DNA of 64,000 nt from Struthio camelus (Eukaryota > Chordata > Aves > Struthioniformes > Struthionidae): NCBI RefSeq assembly GCF_040807025.1, contig NC_090964.1, positions 6,448,001 to 6,512,000 on the forward strand, written 5' to 3'. Position numbers and translations under genes: made by a program. Below, one piece after another: positions 49,083-64,000 of this stretch; the first letter of the stretch is position 1; each line of letters opens with the position of its first letter. The notes beneath the pieces were generated by a model. It was given only the letters and a program-made list of their open reading frames with translations, was not told where the DNA came from and searched no databases.

Positions 49083-52000
49083 GGGAGCCAGCGGTGGAGA
49101 AACCCAGCGGAGCCAATGCAGAGGCCCGGGCCCTCCCCGGAGGAGGGGAAGGAACCAGCATCATGCGGTGCCTCGCTGCGGCAGAGGGCGCGCGGGGAGC
49201 CGGGGCGCTGGGCCAGGGCAGCGTGGCTCGGCAGGGTCCCCGCAGAGGGAAGGGGATGGAGCGATGCTGGGTGCTGCAGGGGGCTCGGGTCGTGCCCAGA
49301 ACAGCCGCGAGCAGCATGAGGGGGCGCAGACCAGCTGGATCCGCACGGCACTCCGGGCTGCACGTCCCCTCTGCTCTTTGCATCCTCTCGCTGGTCCATC
49401 TGCCACCTCCACAACCAGTTGGCGCTGCAGAAAGGACTGTCTCTTCCGACAGGGCATTTCCTCCAGCTACACGGGGGGGAAAACTGCCACCCTCCTCTGT
49501 GCCCTGCTCTGCCTCAGACAGCTTCAGGGTCTCCCCAAAGGGAGCAGGGCAGGAGTCCTCTTTGCAAAGTTGTCCCCTACCCCCAAGTGGGGATGTCACA
49601 CTGGGCTGCAACACCCCCCAGGAGGCCCATGGCAGCCCCATGCCCTGCTCTCTCCAGCAGCAGCAGGCTGGGTCCCCCCAGCCCAAGGCATCCCAATGCC
49701 TGGGCCGTTCGGATGCACCCTCGCCTTTCCCCTGCCACCCCGAGATCAGCCTGCGCCTCGCACTCGCCATGGCCGGGAGCCAGGGCAGCAGATGACCTGC
49801 ACCCAACATGCCAGAGCAGGCCACCCCACCAAAACACAGCCAGCCCTGGGGCAGGGCAGGGCAGGGCAGGGCAGGGCAGCTCCCAAGCAGCTGTTTTTAA
49901 GGCAGGGAGTGAAGCTGCTGAAATTTCCTCCCTGGGGCTGAAGCCAACCAGAAACACCTGGGCTGGGGTTTGCTAAAGGTCCCGAGACCCCAGGTGGAGC
50001 CATTCATCTGAAAAGGGCCAATGCCCTGCAGGTGACCGGTGACTATTTTGATGAGGAGCCCTTGTCCCTGTTGTGCCGTGTCCCTCCTGGGGGTCTGAGT
50101 CCCCTGGCAGGTGGCAGAGAGCCCCCAAAGTGCCTGAAGATGGGACTAAAGGGGAGCTACGATCCCCCGTCCTTGGGACAAGACGTCCCTGTAACAGCAC
50201 GGCCTGGGCAGGGGGCCGGGGGCAAGCGTGGCATTGCCGTCCCGGCGGGGACGTGGCGAGCGCTGGGCGCGGGACTCCGCCAGCCCTGGCTCCACGTGAG
50301 GACGAGAAGTGCCAGGGCCGGACTCCTGTCGCACCGGAAAGTGGTCGGCACACGAGGGCCACCGCCACGAGCCCTGCGACACGCAGCGCCACGCGGGGAG
50401 GAGGAGGAGGAGGAGGAGGAAGGCTTTGGAGGCCCCCATCCGGCAAAGCAAAAACTGAGCCGGCCGAGCCGTGCAGGGACAGAGCCACCGCCGGGCTGGG
50501 CACACCGGCTGTGCACGACCCCGGCGCGGAGTGGGCTGAACCACGGGGCAGAGGAGAGCTGGCACGGCGCGGCCTCCCCCTCCCCGTGCACCCTTGTCCC
50601 CCTTGGAAGCGCGCCCCCGCACCGGAAACAACCTCTGAGGTTTAAAAATATCACAAACCTCTCGCTATCGCTATCCCCCCGGCAGCGGGAAGGTGGCTGG
50701 GGCGGAGCCGAAGCTCCCTGCAAACCGCAGAGGTTATTTCCAGCCGGGGAGCGGGCTGAGGGCGAGCGGACCCCTGCGCCTCGCGGCCGGCCCCTGCTCC
50801 CCGCCGGGCGTCGGGGCTGGCGTTCTCGCGTTCTCACGTTGTCGCGGCCGCGCTGCAAGCGCTCGCCGCGCCGCGCTTCCTCCTGCTCCTCCCCAGCTCC
50901 CACGGGGCGGATGCAGCCCCGCGGCCGGGCCTGCGACGAGCCCCACCGCGGCCTCCAGCCCGGCACGGCCCCCGGCCCGGCACGGCCGTGCTGGCCCCCA
51001 GCAGGGGCCCCGATGCCGTGGGGTGCCGTCTGCTCTGCAATGGGGAAGGACCTAGTTTCCCCCAGGCGAGGGAGGAGGCCAAGTGGAAACCAGCATCATT
51101 TCATCACCTTTTTGCACTGCTGCAGACAGGCCTGTGTAGCACACGACACCCAAAAAAACCATGCTCAAGCTTCCTCTGCAGCAGTGCAGAGGGGTCCTCC
51201 ATCCCCCAACGATCCCACCTTCCCAGGCTGGCCTGCAAGAGAAGGCTTCCCCTGGACCCCCATGAGGGTCCCCCTGGTAAAGGACCCCCATCATCCAGGG
51301 GACCGGGCTGCCAAAAGCTTCAGGAGGTCTCTGCGGGCTGGGTGTGGGGCAGCGTCACTCCTCTCCTAGGGCTTGCTGAGGTTTCTGCCTTGGTGAGATT
51401 TATGCCAGATCTTGGGATCTTTCCAGTAGCAGCTTTATCACAGCAAGGAGGCTGCTCCTCGGCTGGTTATTGATGGCCACAGCGACTGCTCGAGCTGGCA
51501 GGAAATGGCAAGTGTTTCTGGGGTAAAACGCAGGAACTGCACAGGTAGCGCGGGCCCAAGCCGCCCGCCAGCAGCCAGGCGAGGTGGGCCCCCCGACACA
51601 GAACCCCCCTGGCTGGTGCCGCCCCCACAGAGACATCGCTGGAGGGGTCCCCGCCGGCGCAGGGACGGCGGCTGCTCCCGGTGTGCATGGAGGGCAGGTG
51701 GCGGCTGGGTTTGCCCCGAGGGTCTTTCTATTCCTGCCCCTCTCTCGCTCACGTTCCCGCATTTGCAGCAGCACGGTGCTGTCCCCTGCCCTGGTTCACG
51801 TTGCTGGGGGGGTGGGGGTGGTGTCTGGGGTCACCTAGGGCAGAACCAACCTAAATCTGAGGACGCAGAGCCCGGGCACCCCTGGGCAAGGTGCGTCACC
51901 CCCCCACCCCCCGGGACAGCACAGCGCAGGGCCAGGAAGGGGCAGGCGTGAATCGAGACCCCACCAACTCGCCACGCCGAGAGCAGCGGGCTCCAGGGCT
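49083..52000. other. Intergenic between protease gene B and the FGR upstream CpG island
   Basis: No gene recognised. A short (GGGCA)n-type run lies near 49850-49880, and a (GAG)n/(GGA)n run at about 50397-50420. Long overlapping frames on both strands (for example 50032-51369 plus and 50157-50966 minus) are low-complexity GC-rich frames without domains. No IFI6-like gene was seen. Confidence 0.45.
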
Positions 52001-54500
52001 GCCCGCCCGCCCAGAGGGGCCGCGCGGGCGGAGCGAGCCCCCGGCCCCGGCCCCGGCCCCGGCCCCGGCCCCGGCCCCGGCCCCGGCGGCGCCGCAACCG
52101 AGCGGTGCCGGAGAGCGCGGGGGGGAAGGGGGGGAGCGGGGAGGGGAAGCGGCGCTCCGCAGCGCGAGCGAGCTGAAGGCACAGGGAAACACACGCCCAC
52201 GCGGACACACGGACACGCACGGACACGCGGACACGCTCGCCCCGCGCCCTTCGCCCTCGCCGGGGCTCCGTGCGAGCCGGAGCAGCGCGGCGCACGGTAG
52301 GAGGGGGCGCGGCGGGGGGGGGGGGGCTCCGCTGGCCCCCTGGCCGGGCGGCGAGCGGGAGCAGCGGGGGACGGCGGCTGGGCGATAAGTCTGCGGTGGG
52401 GGGGGGTGTTGGAGGGGGGGAAAAAGACCCCCGTTCCCTTTCCCCCTCCCTCCTCTAGGGCAAGGGCAGCTCAGCTGGGGAGGGGGCAGCGGCCAGCTCG
52501 CCCCCCCCCCCCGGCGGGGCGGCCGCGGGCGGGCAGCGGAGCGGAGCGGAGCCTTCGCTCGGCGCCGCTGCGGCTGCGGCCCCGGCGCGGCGGGCAGGGG
52601 GCGGCTGGCGGCCCGGGGGCACCTGCCGCCCCGGCCCCGCAGGAGCCCGCGGCCGCCCTTTGGCCGTTTGGTGGTGGTGGGGGGGGGGGGTTCAGCTGCC
52701 GCCCCGATGCGGGGTCCCGGGAGGGGGGGGGGTTCAGCTGCCGCCCCCGCGGAGCGGCCGGGGGCGCAGCTCCCCCCGCGCCTCGTCCCGAGCCCTTGGT
52801 GTGTCTCGCGTAGGAGCAGGAACTCGCCACTTCCTGTGCTGTACAATTCCCTCCCCACCCTGCTCCTTTCGGGACATTGTATTTGGAGCCCTGGCGGGGC
52901 TGTGCTCAGCCTTTGGCTCGTTTCCTCCTCCTCTGCAGCCCCTCGGATCCGGGAATTGCTCTTCTTCCAACGGAAATCCTGCTTTCCCAGCCAGCGATGG
53001 GGCTGGGGAAGCTGGCGAGAGCGGGGCAGGGGTGACACCGCCGCGCAGAGCTCCTGCGGCTGCGGGGCAGGTGACACCGCCGCGCTGGGGACGGACGTGC
53101 GGAGCCCGGCCGAGGGCGGGGGGTGGAAAAGGCCTGATTGCACCCGGCGAGGGCTGCAGGTGGGCTTGCACGGGGCGTATCGTTGCTGGGTGCAGCGGGG
53201 TGTTGCTCCTCTTTGCCCCGGGGGATTTGTGCAGGGGCAAATATGATGTCGCTCTTCTGCCCCCCTGCCGCCCAGCAGAGCCGAAGGGCCTGGCGAGCCC
53301 CGCTGGGGCAGGCACGATGCCGTGCACGGCCGCAGCCCCCTCCAAACCTCCCTCCCTGGCTTTCTCATCCCAGTAAGGCGGGAGAAGGGGAAGCGCGGCC
53401 ACGGGTTGCCGGCCGCTGCACGGGCGCCACGGTCGGGAGCGTTTGCCCGGAAATAGCCCTGCGCTGCGGCCTCGCTTCCTACGGCCGGGCAGGCGGCGGG
53501 CGGCGAGAGCTTCCTGCCTGCACGCACCCCAGCCGCGGCGCCGGGACCCTCCACCTGCAAATCTGCGCTCCGGGAACGCTCTCGCGGCTCTTGGAGGCCT
53601 GTTGCTCATCCCGCCGGTGCCAGTTATCGCTCCGTCCCCTGTGAGCATGAACCAGCCCAGCGCGCTCCCATCGGGCTGCTTTGCTTGCGCCGTGGGTCCG
53701 GCCCTGGGAGCAGGTGGTCACCGGCACGGCGGGGCCTTCCCCCTCCCTCCTCGCGCCCTGTCTCCTCGGGAAGCCTGCTGCCGGCGGGATCTGCCAGGCC
53801 CGTTCCCAGCAGCAGCCACCGGATGAGCCGGGAGGCAGGACACCGACCCCGGGGCCTCTGGCTCCAGGTCGCAGGCCCCGATGCAGGACGCAGGGTGCTG
53901 GAGCCCTCCCGTCCCCTCCTGGGGACCGTGCGGGCAGCGAGAGGGGTCTGCGGGATTCCCGGACCCGGGATGGGGAAAGGGCTGGGGGACGTGTGCCCTA
54001 ATGGGCCTCTTCCCCTCCATGCAGGCTGCTGCAGCGGCCTCGTGCCTCGGTTTCCCCCTCGGGACCAGCGAGGTCCAGGGGCCCGGGGTGATGGAGGAGG
54101 TTCCCACAGCCGAGACGGGGCTGGGGACCCCGGGAGGTCTCCGAGCCGAGCGGCTCGGGGCCCCGTCGGGCAGCGATCTCGGTTCCTCTTTGCGCGGGGA
54201 GGCTGCGGCGGCGAGGCGGGAGCGGCTGGGGGTGCGGGGCCGCGTGCGGAGGCCGGGGGCGTGCGGGGCCGGAGGACAAGGGACGCGGCGCAGAGCGGGT
54301 GGCGGGCTGCCCCCGGGGCACCTCTCGCCCTCGCTTCCTCCATCCCCGAGAGCCTGGGATCCTGCCAGCCCGGAGGTTCCCCTTGGCAGCCACGGCACCG
54401 TCACCTTCCTCCCCCTCCTCCTCCTCCATGTCACGCTCCCCGGCCACTTCCTCCTGGCGCTGCGAAGGTGCTGGCCGGGGGTGACGTGACTTCCTCCGAA
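52000..54500 (+). promoter_or_regulatory. CpG island, probable FGR promoter region
   Basis: Dense CpG and GC boxes 1.5-4 kb upstream of the first FGR coding exon, with no other gene start recognised. It contains a (CCCCGG)8 repeat and several possible first-exon donors, for example GCACG|GTAGGAG near 52296. The exact transcription start and first exon cannot be fixed without transcript data. Mammalian FGR also uses non-coding 5' exons. Confidence 0.5.
52039..52086 (+). repeat. (CCCCGG)8 hexanucleotide repeat
   Basis: Eight perfect CCCCGG units. The minus strand therefore reads (CCGGGG)n, which is the GGGGCC repeat unit known from human C9orf72. It lies inside the CpG island upstream of FGR. 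Confidence 0.95.
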
Positions 54501-55767
54501 CCCGTTGCCCTCAGCCGCCTGCGCCGGGCCTGGACCGCTGCCGCGAGCCCCTGTGCAGCGACTGTGGCTGCGTGCATCGCTCCCAGGGTGGCACGGGGGT
54601 GACGAGTTGGTGGGGTCTCCGCACAGGGCAGCCTCGGGCAGTGCCTGGCACGCTGCCTCTGCCGCAGCCGCAAGTTCGATCCTGGCTCCGGCATCGTCCG
54701 AGGGGACGGGACTGCGGTGCCGGGACGTTTAGGGCTCGTGCTTGTGTAAAGATGCTCTTTGCTTCCTGCCGCAGCTCCGGCCGCTGCATTTGGCGCAGGC
54801 GGACTAGAGAAATTCAGTAAAATGGGAAGTTTTGGAGTCCAGCAGGGTGAGCGTTTCGGGCGAGGTTGTGAGAGCACGGCGGACGTTTGTCAGCTGAAAT
54901 GTTTCCTTCTCATCAGCAAAAAAAAAGTCCCCAGCCAAGCCCTCTGGGATTTGGCAACGCTGCCCCATCTGCAACGGCCTCGGCCTTGCCACATTGCTGG
55001 TGTCGAAAGCAAAGGTGGAAGGGAGCGAGCGGGGCCGTTTCCGCTGGCGGAGTGTGAAAGTTTGGTGTTTAGAAACTCCCTGCCAAGAGGGAGGAAAGTG
55101 AATCACAGACCGTGACGGGGGAAACCCGTGTGAAACGTTTCATCGGGCCCAAAACCACCTTTTTTGACTCTCTGATTTCGCCGCAAGACAGCCCCCCAAA
55201 AACCCGGCGTTTGACCTGACGTTCAATTTCTTCCTGCTTTTTGGAGCACGAGGTCGGGGGGAAGGCACGCACCTGGCACGTGAAGCGCCGTTTTGGGCCG
55301 GCTCCTGGGGCTGGAGCTGGGGGAGACGCCGTATGGCGGCCGGGTCGCCGCCGCTGCGGAGCCGCCGACCCCAAAACGCGGCCCAGCCTGGTGGCGCTGG
55401 GTGGCCGCCGCTCGGCAGGGTCCCGCATCCCGGGCAGGTGACGGGGCTGGGGACAGGCTTCCCACTGGGAAACCTTGCCGAAATTCCCGCTCGCACCTGA
55501 AGCGAGCGGCGGGGGTCCGGTTTCCGGCTCCGTGGCGGTGCACGGCCCCGAGGAGCTCGGCCCCGACGGCAGCGTGGCGAGCGGGGACCCGTCCTCCTGC
55601 ACCCGCCGGTGGCAGCATGGGGACGCGCCGGGGGCCTCCGTCCCCGCCGGGTGGCCCCAGGGAGGGATGGGGTGATGCAGACGGGGTGCACAGGGGCTCC
55701 CCCCAGCCTTCCCGCGGGACCTGGCTGCAGCCGGGGGTCCCTCACACCCTCTCCCCGGTGTCCGCAG

Positions 55768-55818
55768 GGGCGTCTCCTCCTCCATGGAGCAGCTCAAGTG
55801 ACCCGAGGAGCCGTCGCA
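55768..55818 (+). other. FGR: Non-coding 5' UTR exon of FGR with a five-codon upstream ORF
   Basis: Flanked by a good acceptor (ccccggtgtccgcag) and donor (GTGAGTGG), 222 nt before the exon that carries the FGR start codon. It contains a short upstream ORF, ATG GAG CAG CTC AAG TGA (55784-55801), which could damp translation of the main frame. The exon call rests on splice signals and position only. Confidence 0.45.
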
Positions 55819-56040
55819 GTGAGTGGGGCCGGGGTGGGGGGGCGGCCGGGCGCGGGGGCAGGATGGGTGCGGGGCTGGGGGGGGGCGGTGTGAGCACCCT
55901 GCACGTGTGCACGGCACGCGTGTGCACAGCATGTGTGTGCACGGCGCACGTGTGCCCGGCGCGCGTGTGCATGGCGCACATGTGCACGGCCCTCGTGTGC
56001 GCCACGGCCGCCCCGCTCCCCCCCGCAGGCCGTGCCCAGG

Positions 56041-60973
<4,933 letters not shown>

Positions 60974-62545
60974 CCCCGGCCCGCCTGCCCCGCCGGGGGC
61001 TGAGCCGCCACCCCCCGGACTTTCTTTGGGCACCAGACTTTGCGGGTGACTTTTGGACAATCCTGCCCTTTTCCGGGGAGGGGGGGGTTTGGTTACTCCC
61101 TTTGCCCGCTGTGGGTGCCCTTTGGGGGTGGGGGGGGAACGCCCCAGGCAGGACGAGGGGCTTTGCACAAGGATTTTGGACTCGGTGAGGGGGCAGAGCC
61201 GAGCCCCCCGCCCCGGCTGGGCACAAGCCCTCTCTCGTTGCCTTCGCACCCAGCTTTTAACCAGAAAAGTGGCTTTGGCTGGGGAGGGGGGGGGAGGACC
61301 GGCGGCCCCCTCCACCATGGTGCAGACCCCCGCTCGCCCCCACCCTGCTCAGAGTTAGGGCTGCCCAAGGGTTCGTCCCCCCCCAGGAACGGCACCCCGT
61401 GGGGGGAAATGAGCTGGCGTGGGCGCCCTAGGGACCGCAGGGCCATGCGGGGGGGGGGGGGGGGGGCAGTGCCCTTGTAGGTGCCCCTCTGGGCCAGGGA
61501 TGGGGAGGCAGCTGGGGGTGAGGGCTCCGGGGAATGGACGCCCACCCCAGGCTCCCCCCGCACCTCCTCAGGGCCCCTTCAGTAGCATTAGCACACGTTG
61601 GGGGGGGTGGACCCCACGGTAGCCCCCCGCCAACACCCCTTGCCACATAGCAGCACAGGCCTGGGGGGCGCCCAAGGGTGCCCCCTCCCCATGCCAGTCC
61701 CCAAGCTCCTGTCCCCCAGCTCAGCTCTGGGCAGCTATGGTGGGGGTTAACCCCCTCCCCCAAATCCTGGCACTGACCTAGGGAAGCTCAGCCCAAGCCC
61801 CCCCAATACAACTCAATGCAACCCCCCTCCCTTATATCATCTTTACTTTATAGGATGTTCCACCCCTCACGCCAGCAGCCATCTCGCCCCCAGGGTTCCC
61901 TGTGTTTGGGGGAATTTCCTTGCCCCCCCCCTTTTATCTCCTCTCCTTAAAGCAGAGCCAAATTCTGAAAGCCATAAATCCCTGCTTGCACTGGGGGGGA
62001 GGGGGGGGATAAGGGGTCCTGGGGGGGGTCAGGGCCACGGGCAGCCCTGGGGACGCTGTGCTGGGTCCAGGCTGGTGGCAGAGGGGCAGCTCTAAGTGGG
62101 GGCTGCTCCCCGCTGCCCCACGAGCGGGTGGGGGGTGCGGGGGGGCCGCTGGGTTTGCGGTGCCCCGGGGGGGGGGGTGCCCCAGCTGCAGCGTGGCTCA
62201 GACCCCTGCGGCAAGCGTCAAAGTGGGGGGCTGGTGAGGGGCAAAGGGGGAGCAACGGCAATGCGATGGCACTGGAGGGATCCCGGGGGGCTGGCTGCCC
62301 CCCCCGGGCACCCCCTTTGCCCAAGGCCCCTGTTCTCGCGGGCTCGGTCCCAGCCCTGCTCCCCAGCGCCAGGACCCCCGTCCGCCTGCGAGTCGGGGCC
62401 GTGGGTGGGCGCCCGGCCCCTCTCCCAGGTGGTGCCAGCCGGGGCGGGGGGTGGGTTTAGGGGGAAGGGAAGGGGTTGGTTTTATTGTGTATTTGTTTTT
62501 TTAAATCCAGTCTGTAAATAGAGAGAAATAAAACCTTTCTAACAA
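60974..62545 (+). other. FGR: FGR 3' UTR and polyadenylation signal
   Basis: About 1.55 kb from the FGR stop to AATAAA at 62527-62532. The signal is preceded by a T-rich segment (ttggttttattgtgtatttgtttttttaaa) and followed at about 15 nt by a plausible cleavage site. The UTR contains many G-runs (for example 61449-61467). No other gene is seen in it. Confidence 0.75.
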
Positions 62546-64000
62546 GCGTGGGGAGGCCTGAATCCTTCCAGCCCCGTCCCGGGGGAGAGGGGCTGCCCCA
62601 GCTGGGGGGTTTGGGATGGGGGGGGTGGCTAGAGCTGGGGGGGGGGAGGCAACCCTGGACTGCAAGACTTGGTGTGGGGGCACCCATCCCCACCCAGGGC
62701 GGCCGGCCAGGCTGAGCCGAGCCTGGACCAGGCGCCGTATCCTCACCCCCTCCAGCCTGGGGCAGGGGCACCCACATGAGGTGTGGGGGGGGGACGAGCT
62801 GGCCCCCTGCACACAGGAAGGCAGAGAAAGAGCCTGGAAAGCCACGTCGACAGCTAGCAGCGACCCGCAGGCCCCCCAGCACCCCCCAGGGCGGTTTGGG
62901 GCTGCAGCACGAGCTTCCCCCTTGCAAACAGCCCAGCAATCCTGGCGGGCTGGGAAGCGCTGGGGTTTCGTTCGGGGCCGCGATAGCAGACTGGCATCCA
63001 GAGCTGCACCCACGCAGGGCACCCCGCACCCAGCATCCTTGCAGAGCACGCTGCCCTGCTCGCAGCTCCTGGGGGGGCTGGCGGTCGGTACCCAGCAGCG
63101 TGGCCCCTTCCAGCCAGCGGCAGGGAGGAAGGTGCCTGGGTTTTGGAGGGGCTGGGGCTGCTCTCGGTCTCCTCTTGCAGGCTGCAGCAGCACCCGAGAG
63201 CCGGCAGCCCCCCGCTCGCCTGCGCACCAGCACGCGGGAGGCAGGCAGCATCCCGCGCTCGGAGGCTGGAGAGGAAGAGGTTAATCTTCCTCGCGGCTTG
63301 GCCTCCCCAGCAGGGCCCAGCTGTGGCCGGCTAATGAATTCCCCAGCAGCAGCGGTGGGAAGGGGGACCGGCCCCGGCCCCGCGCGGGGGGCTCGGGCCG
63401 GGGGCGGCCGAGGGCAGGTGGCGAAGGGCGGCGCAGGCCTGTGTCCAGCCGGCGGTGGGACGCGCCGCTCCCCCCCACCAAGCGCTGCCGGCCACCTCTG
63501 CAGCTCCCCGCCGCCCCCCCTGGATTTTTAAGCCGGTTTCTCCCCGCCCTGCGTGGCCCGGCCGTGCCAGGGCTGCGGATCCCTCGGTGCTGCCCGGCGG
63601 GCAGCACGGCCGAGTTGCCAGCGCCTGTTCCCCCCCCCTCCGCCTCCTTCCCCATCCGAGGGAGAAATTCCTCCTGGGAAGGGCCAGGCCCCCGGCCAGG
63701 CTTGGCTAGGCGGCGTGGCAGGCTGCCCGGAGCCGAGGGGGCCGGGCGAGCAGAGCAGATTGCGTGGCAAGAACAGCCGCGGAGAGGAGGCGGTTGGCAC
63801 CAGCCGGCGGCGGGCAGAGCCCAGGTCGCCAGATTGCAGCGCCCGGGCTCCGGGCGCCCCGCGCCTGCGGCTCCCAGGCAGCGCCGGGGCCGGGGGGGGG
63901 CTCCGCCAGCGCGGCATCCCCTCCCGCCGCCGCTGCCGCGCTGCCCCTTGGTCGGGGCAAAAAGGAAGCGTTTCTGGGGAAATTTTGCAGCCTGGGAGGT
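62546..64000. other. Right-edge intergenic sequence with CpG island
   Basis: No coding exon recognised. GC and CpG content rise strongly from about 63350 to the end of the window, as at a promoter. By synteny with human the next gene would be AHDC1, but nothing here identifies it. Overlapping GC-rich frames are not supported as coding. Confidence 0.4.

Noticed and set aside
50032-51369. 445-codon plus-strand frame upstream of FGR
   Set aside because: No recognisable domain, biased composition, long opposing frames over the same DNA and no splice or promoter context.
51896-53560. 554-codon minus-strand frame over the CpG island
   Set aside because: Low-complexity Pro/Arg/Gly/Ala composition from GC-rich DNA, including the CCCCGG repeat. 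No domain, and it overlaps equally long frames on the other strand.
25991-55000. IFI6 / ISG12-family gene expected between FAM76A and FGR
   Set aside because: No frame with the Gly/Ala-rich hydrophobic ISG12 pattern was found on either strand by reading. A profile search could still find a split one.

Overview
The window looks like a gene-dense, GC-rich sauropsid chromosome segment, most likely a bird microchromosome of the kind that carries chicken chromosome 23 loci. The reasons are compact introns, strong CpG islands, G-run and minisatellite DNA, very few interspersed repeats, and a Src-family kinase whose reconstructed protein reads like chicken YRK (from memory). The species cannot be fixed from the sequence. 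Human 1p35 carries the order FGR - IFI6 - FAM76A - STX12. FAM76A and FGR keep the same divergent arrangement here, but the space between them holds different genes.

Layout. (1) 1-3300: a large CpG island with the first coding exon of a minus-strand gene that runs off the left edge; SESN2 is a weak candidate. (2) 3.3-11.1 kb: sequence without a recognised gene, including a decayed MIR-like SINE and probably part of the FAM76A 3' UTR. (3) 11105-25045, minus: FAM76A, nine coding exons giving 307 aa, with a 5.9 kb intron 6 and a CpG-island promoter carrying a perfect CRE and two CCAAT boxes. A 0.55 kb G-rich minisatellite lies just upstream. (4) 29089-31038, plus: an intact intronless 649-codon HSP70-like gene that has lost key nucleotide- and cation-binding residues and the EEVD tail. 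(5) 35454-41174 and 43015-49029, minus: two complete tandem genes for secreted papain-family proteases of the counting-factor-associated-protein-D / insect 26-29 kDa proteinase type. Each has 11 exons and 547 aa. (6) 52-55.8 kb: a CpG island and 5' non-coding exon(s), then (7) 56041-62532, plus: FGR (the avian YRK gene), complete through its polyadenylation signal. (8) 62.5-64 kb: intergenic sequence with another CpG island at the right edge.

The most interesting observation is in FGR/YRK. The gene carries two tandem, homologous, frame-compatible exons (165 and 156 nt) for the SH2-kinase linker and glycine loop. One is FYN(B)/YRK-like and the other is mammalian-FGR-like. This mirrors the 7A/7B mutually exclusive pair of FYN, including the exon sizes. 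Other notable items are the degenerate HSP70, a patchwork of near-identity between the two protease genes that covers the catalytic-Cys exon and the intron after it, an exactly 19-nt-phased TCTAGAAC array in the left promoter, and a (CCCCGG)8 hexanucleotide repeat in the FGR upstream CpG island. The genes here do not form a pathway; they are ordinary monocistronic vertebrate loci.
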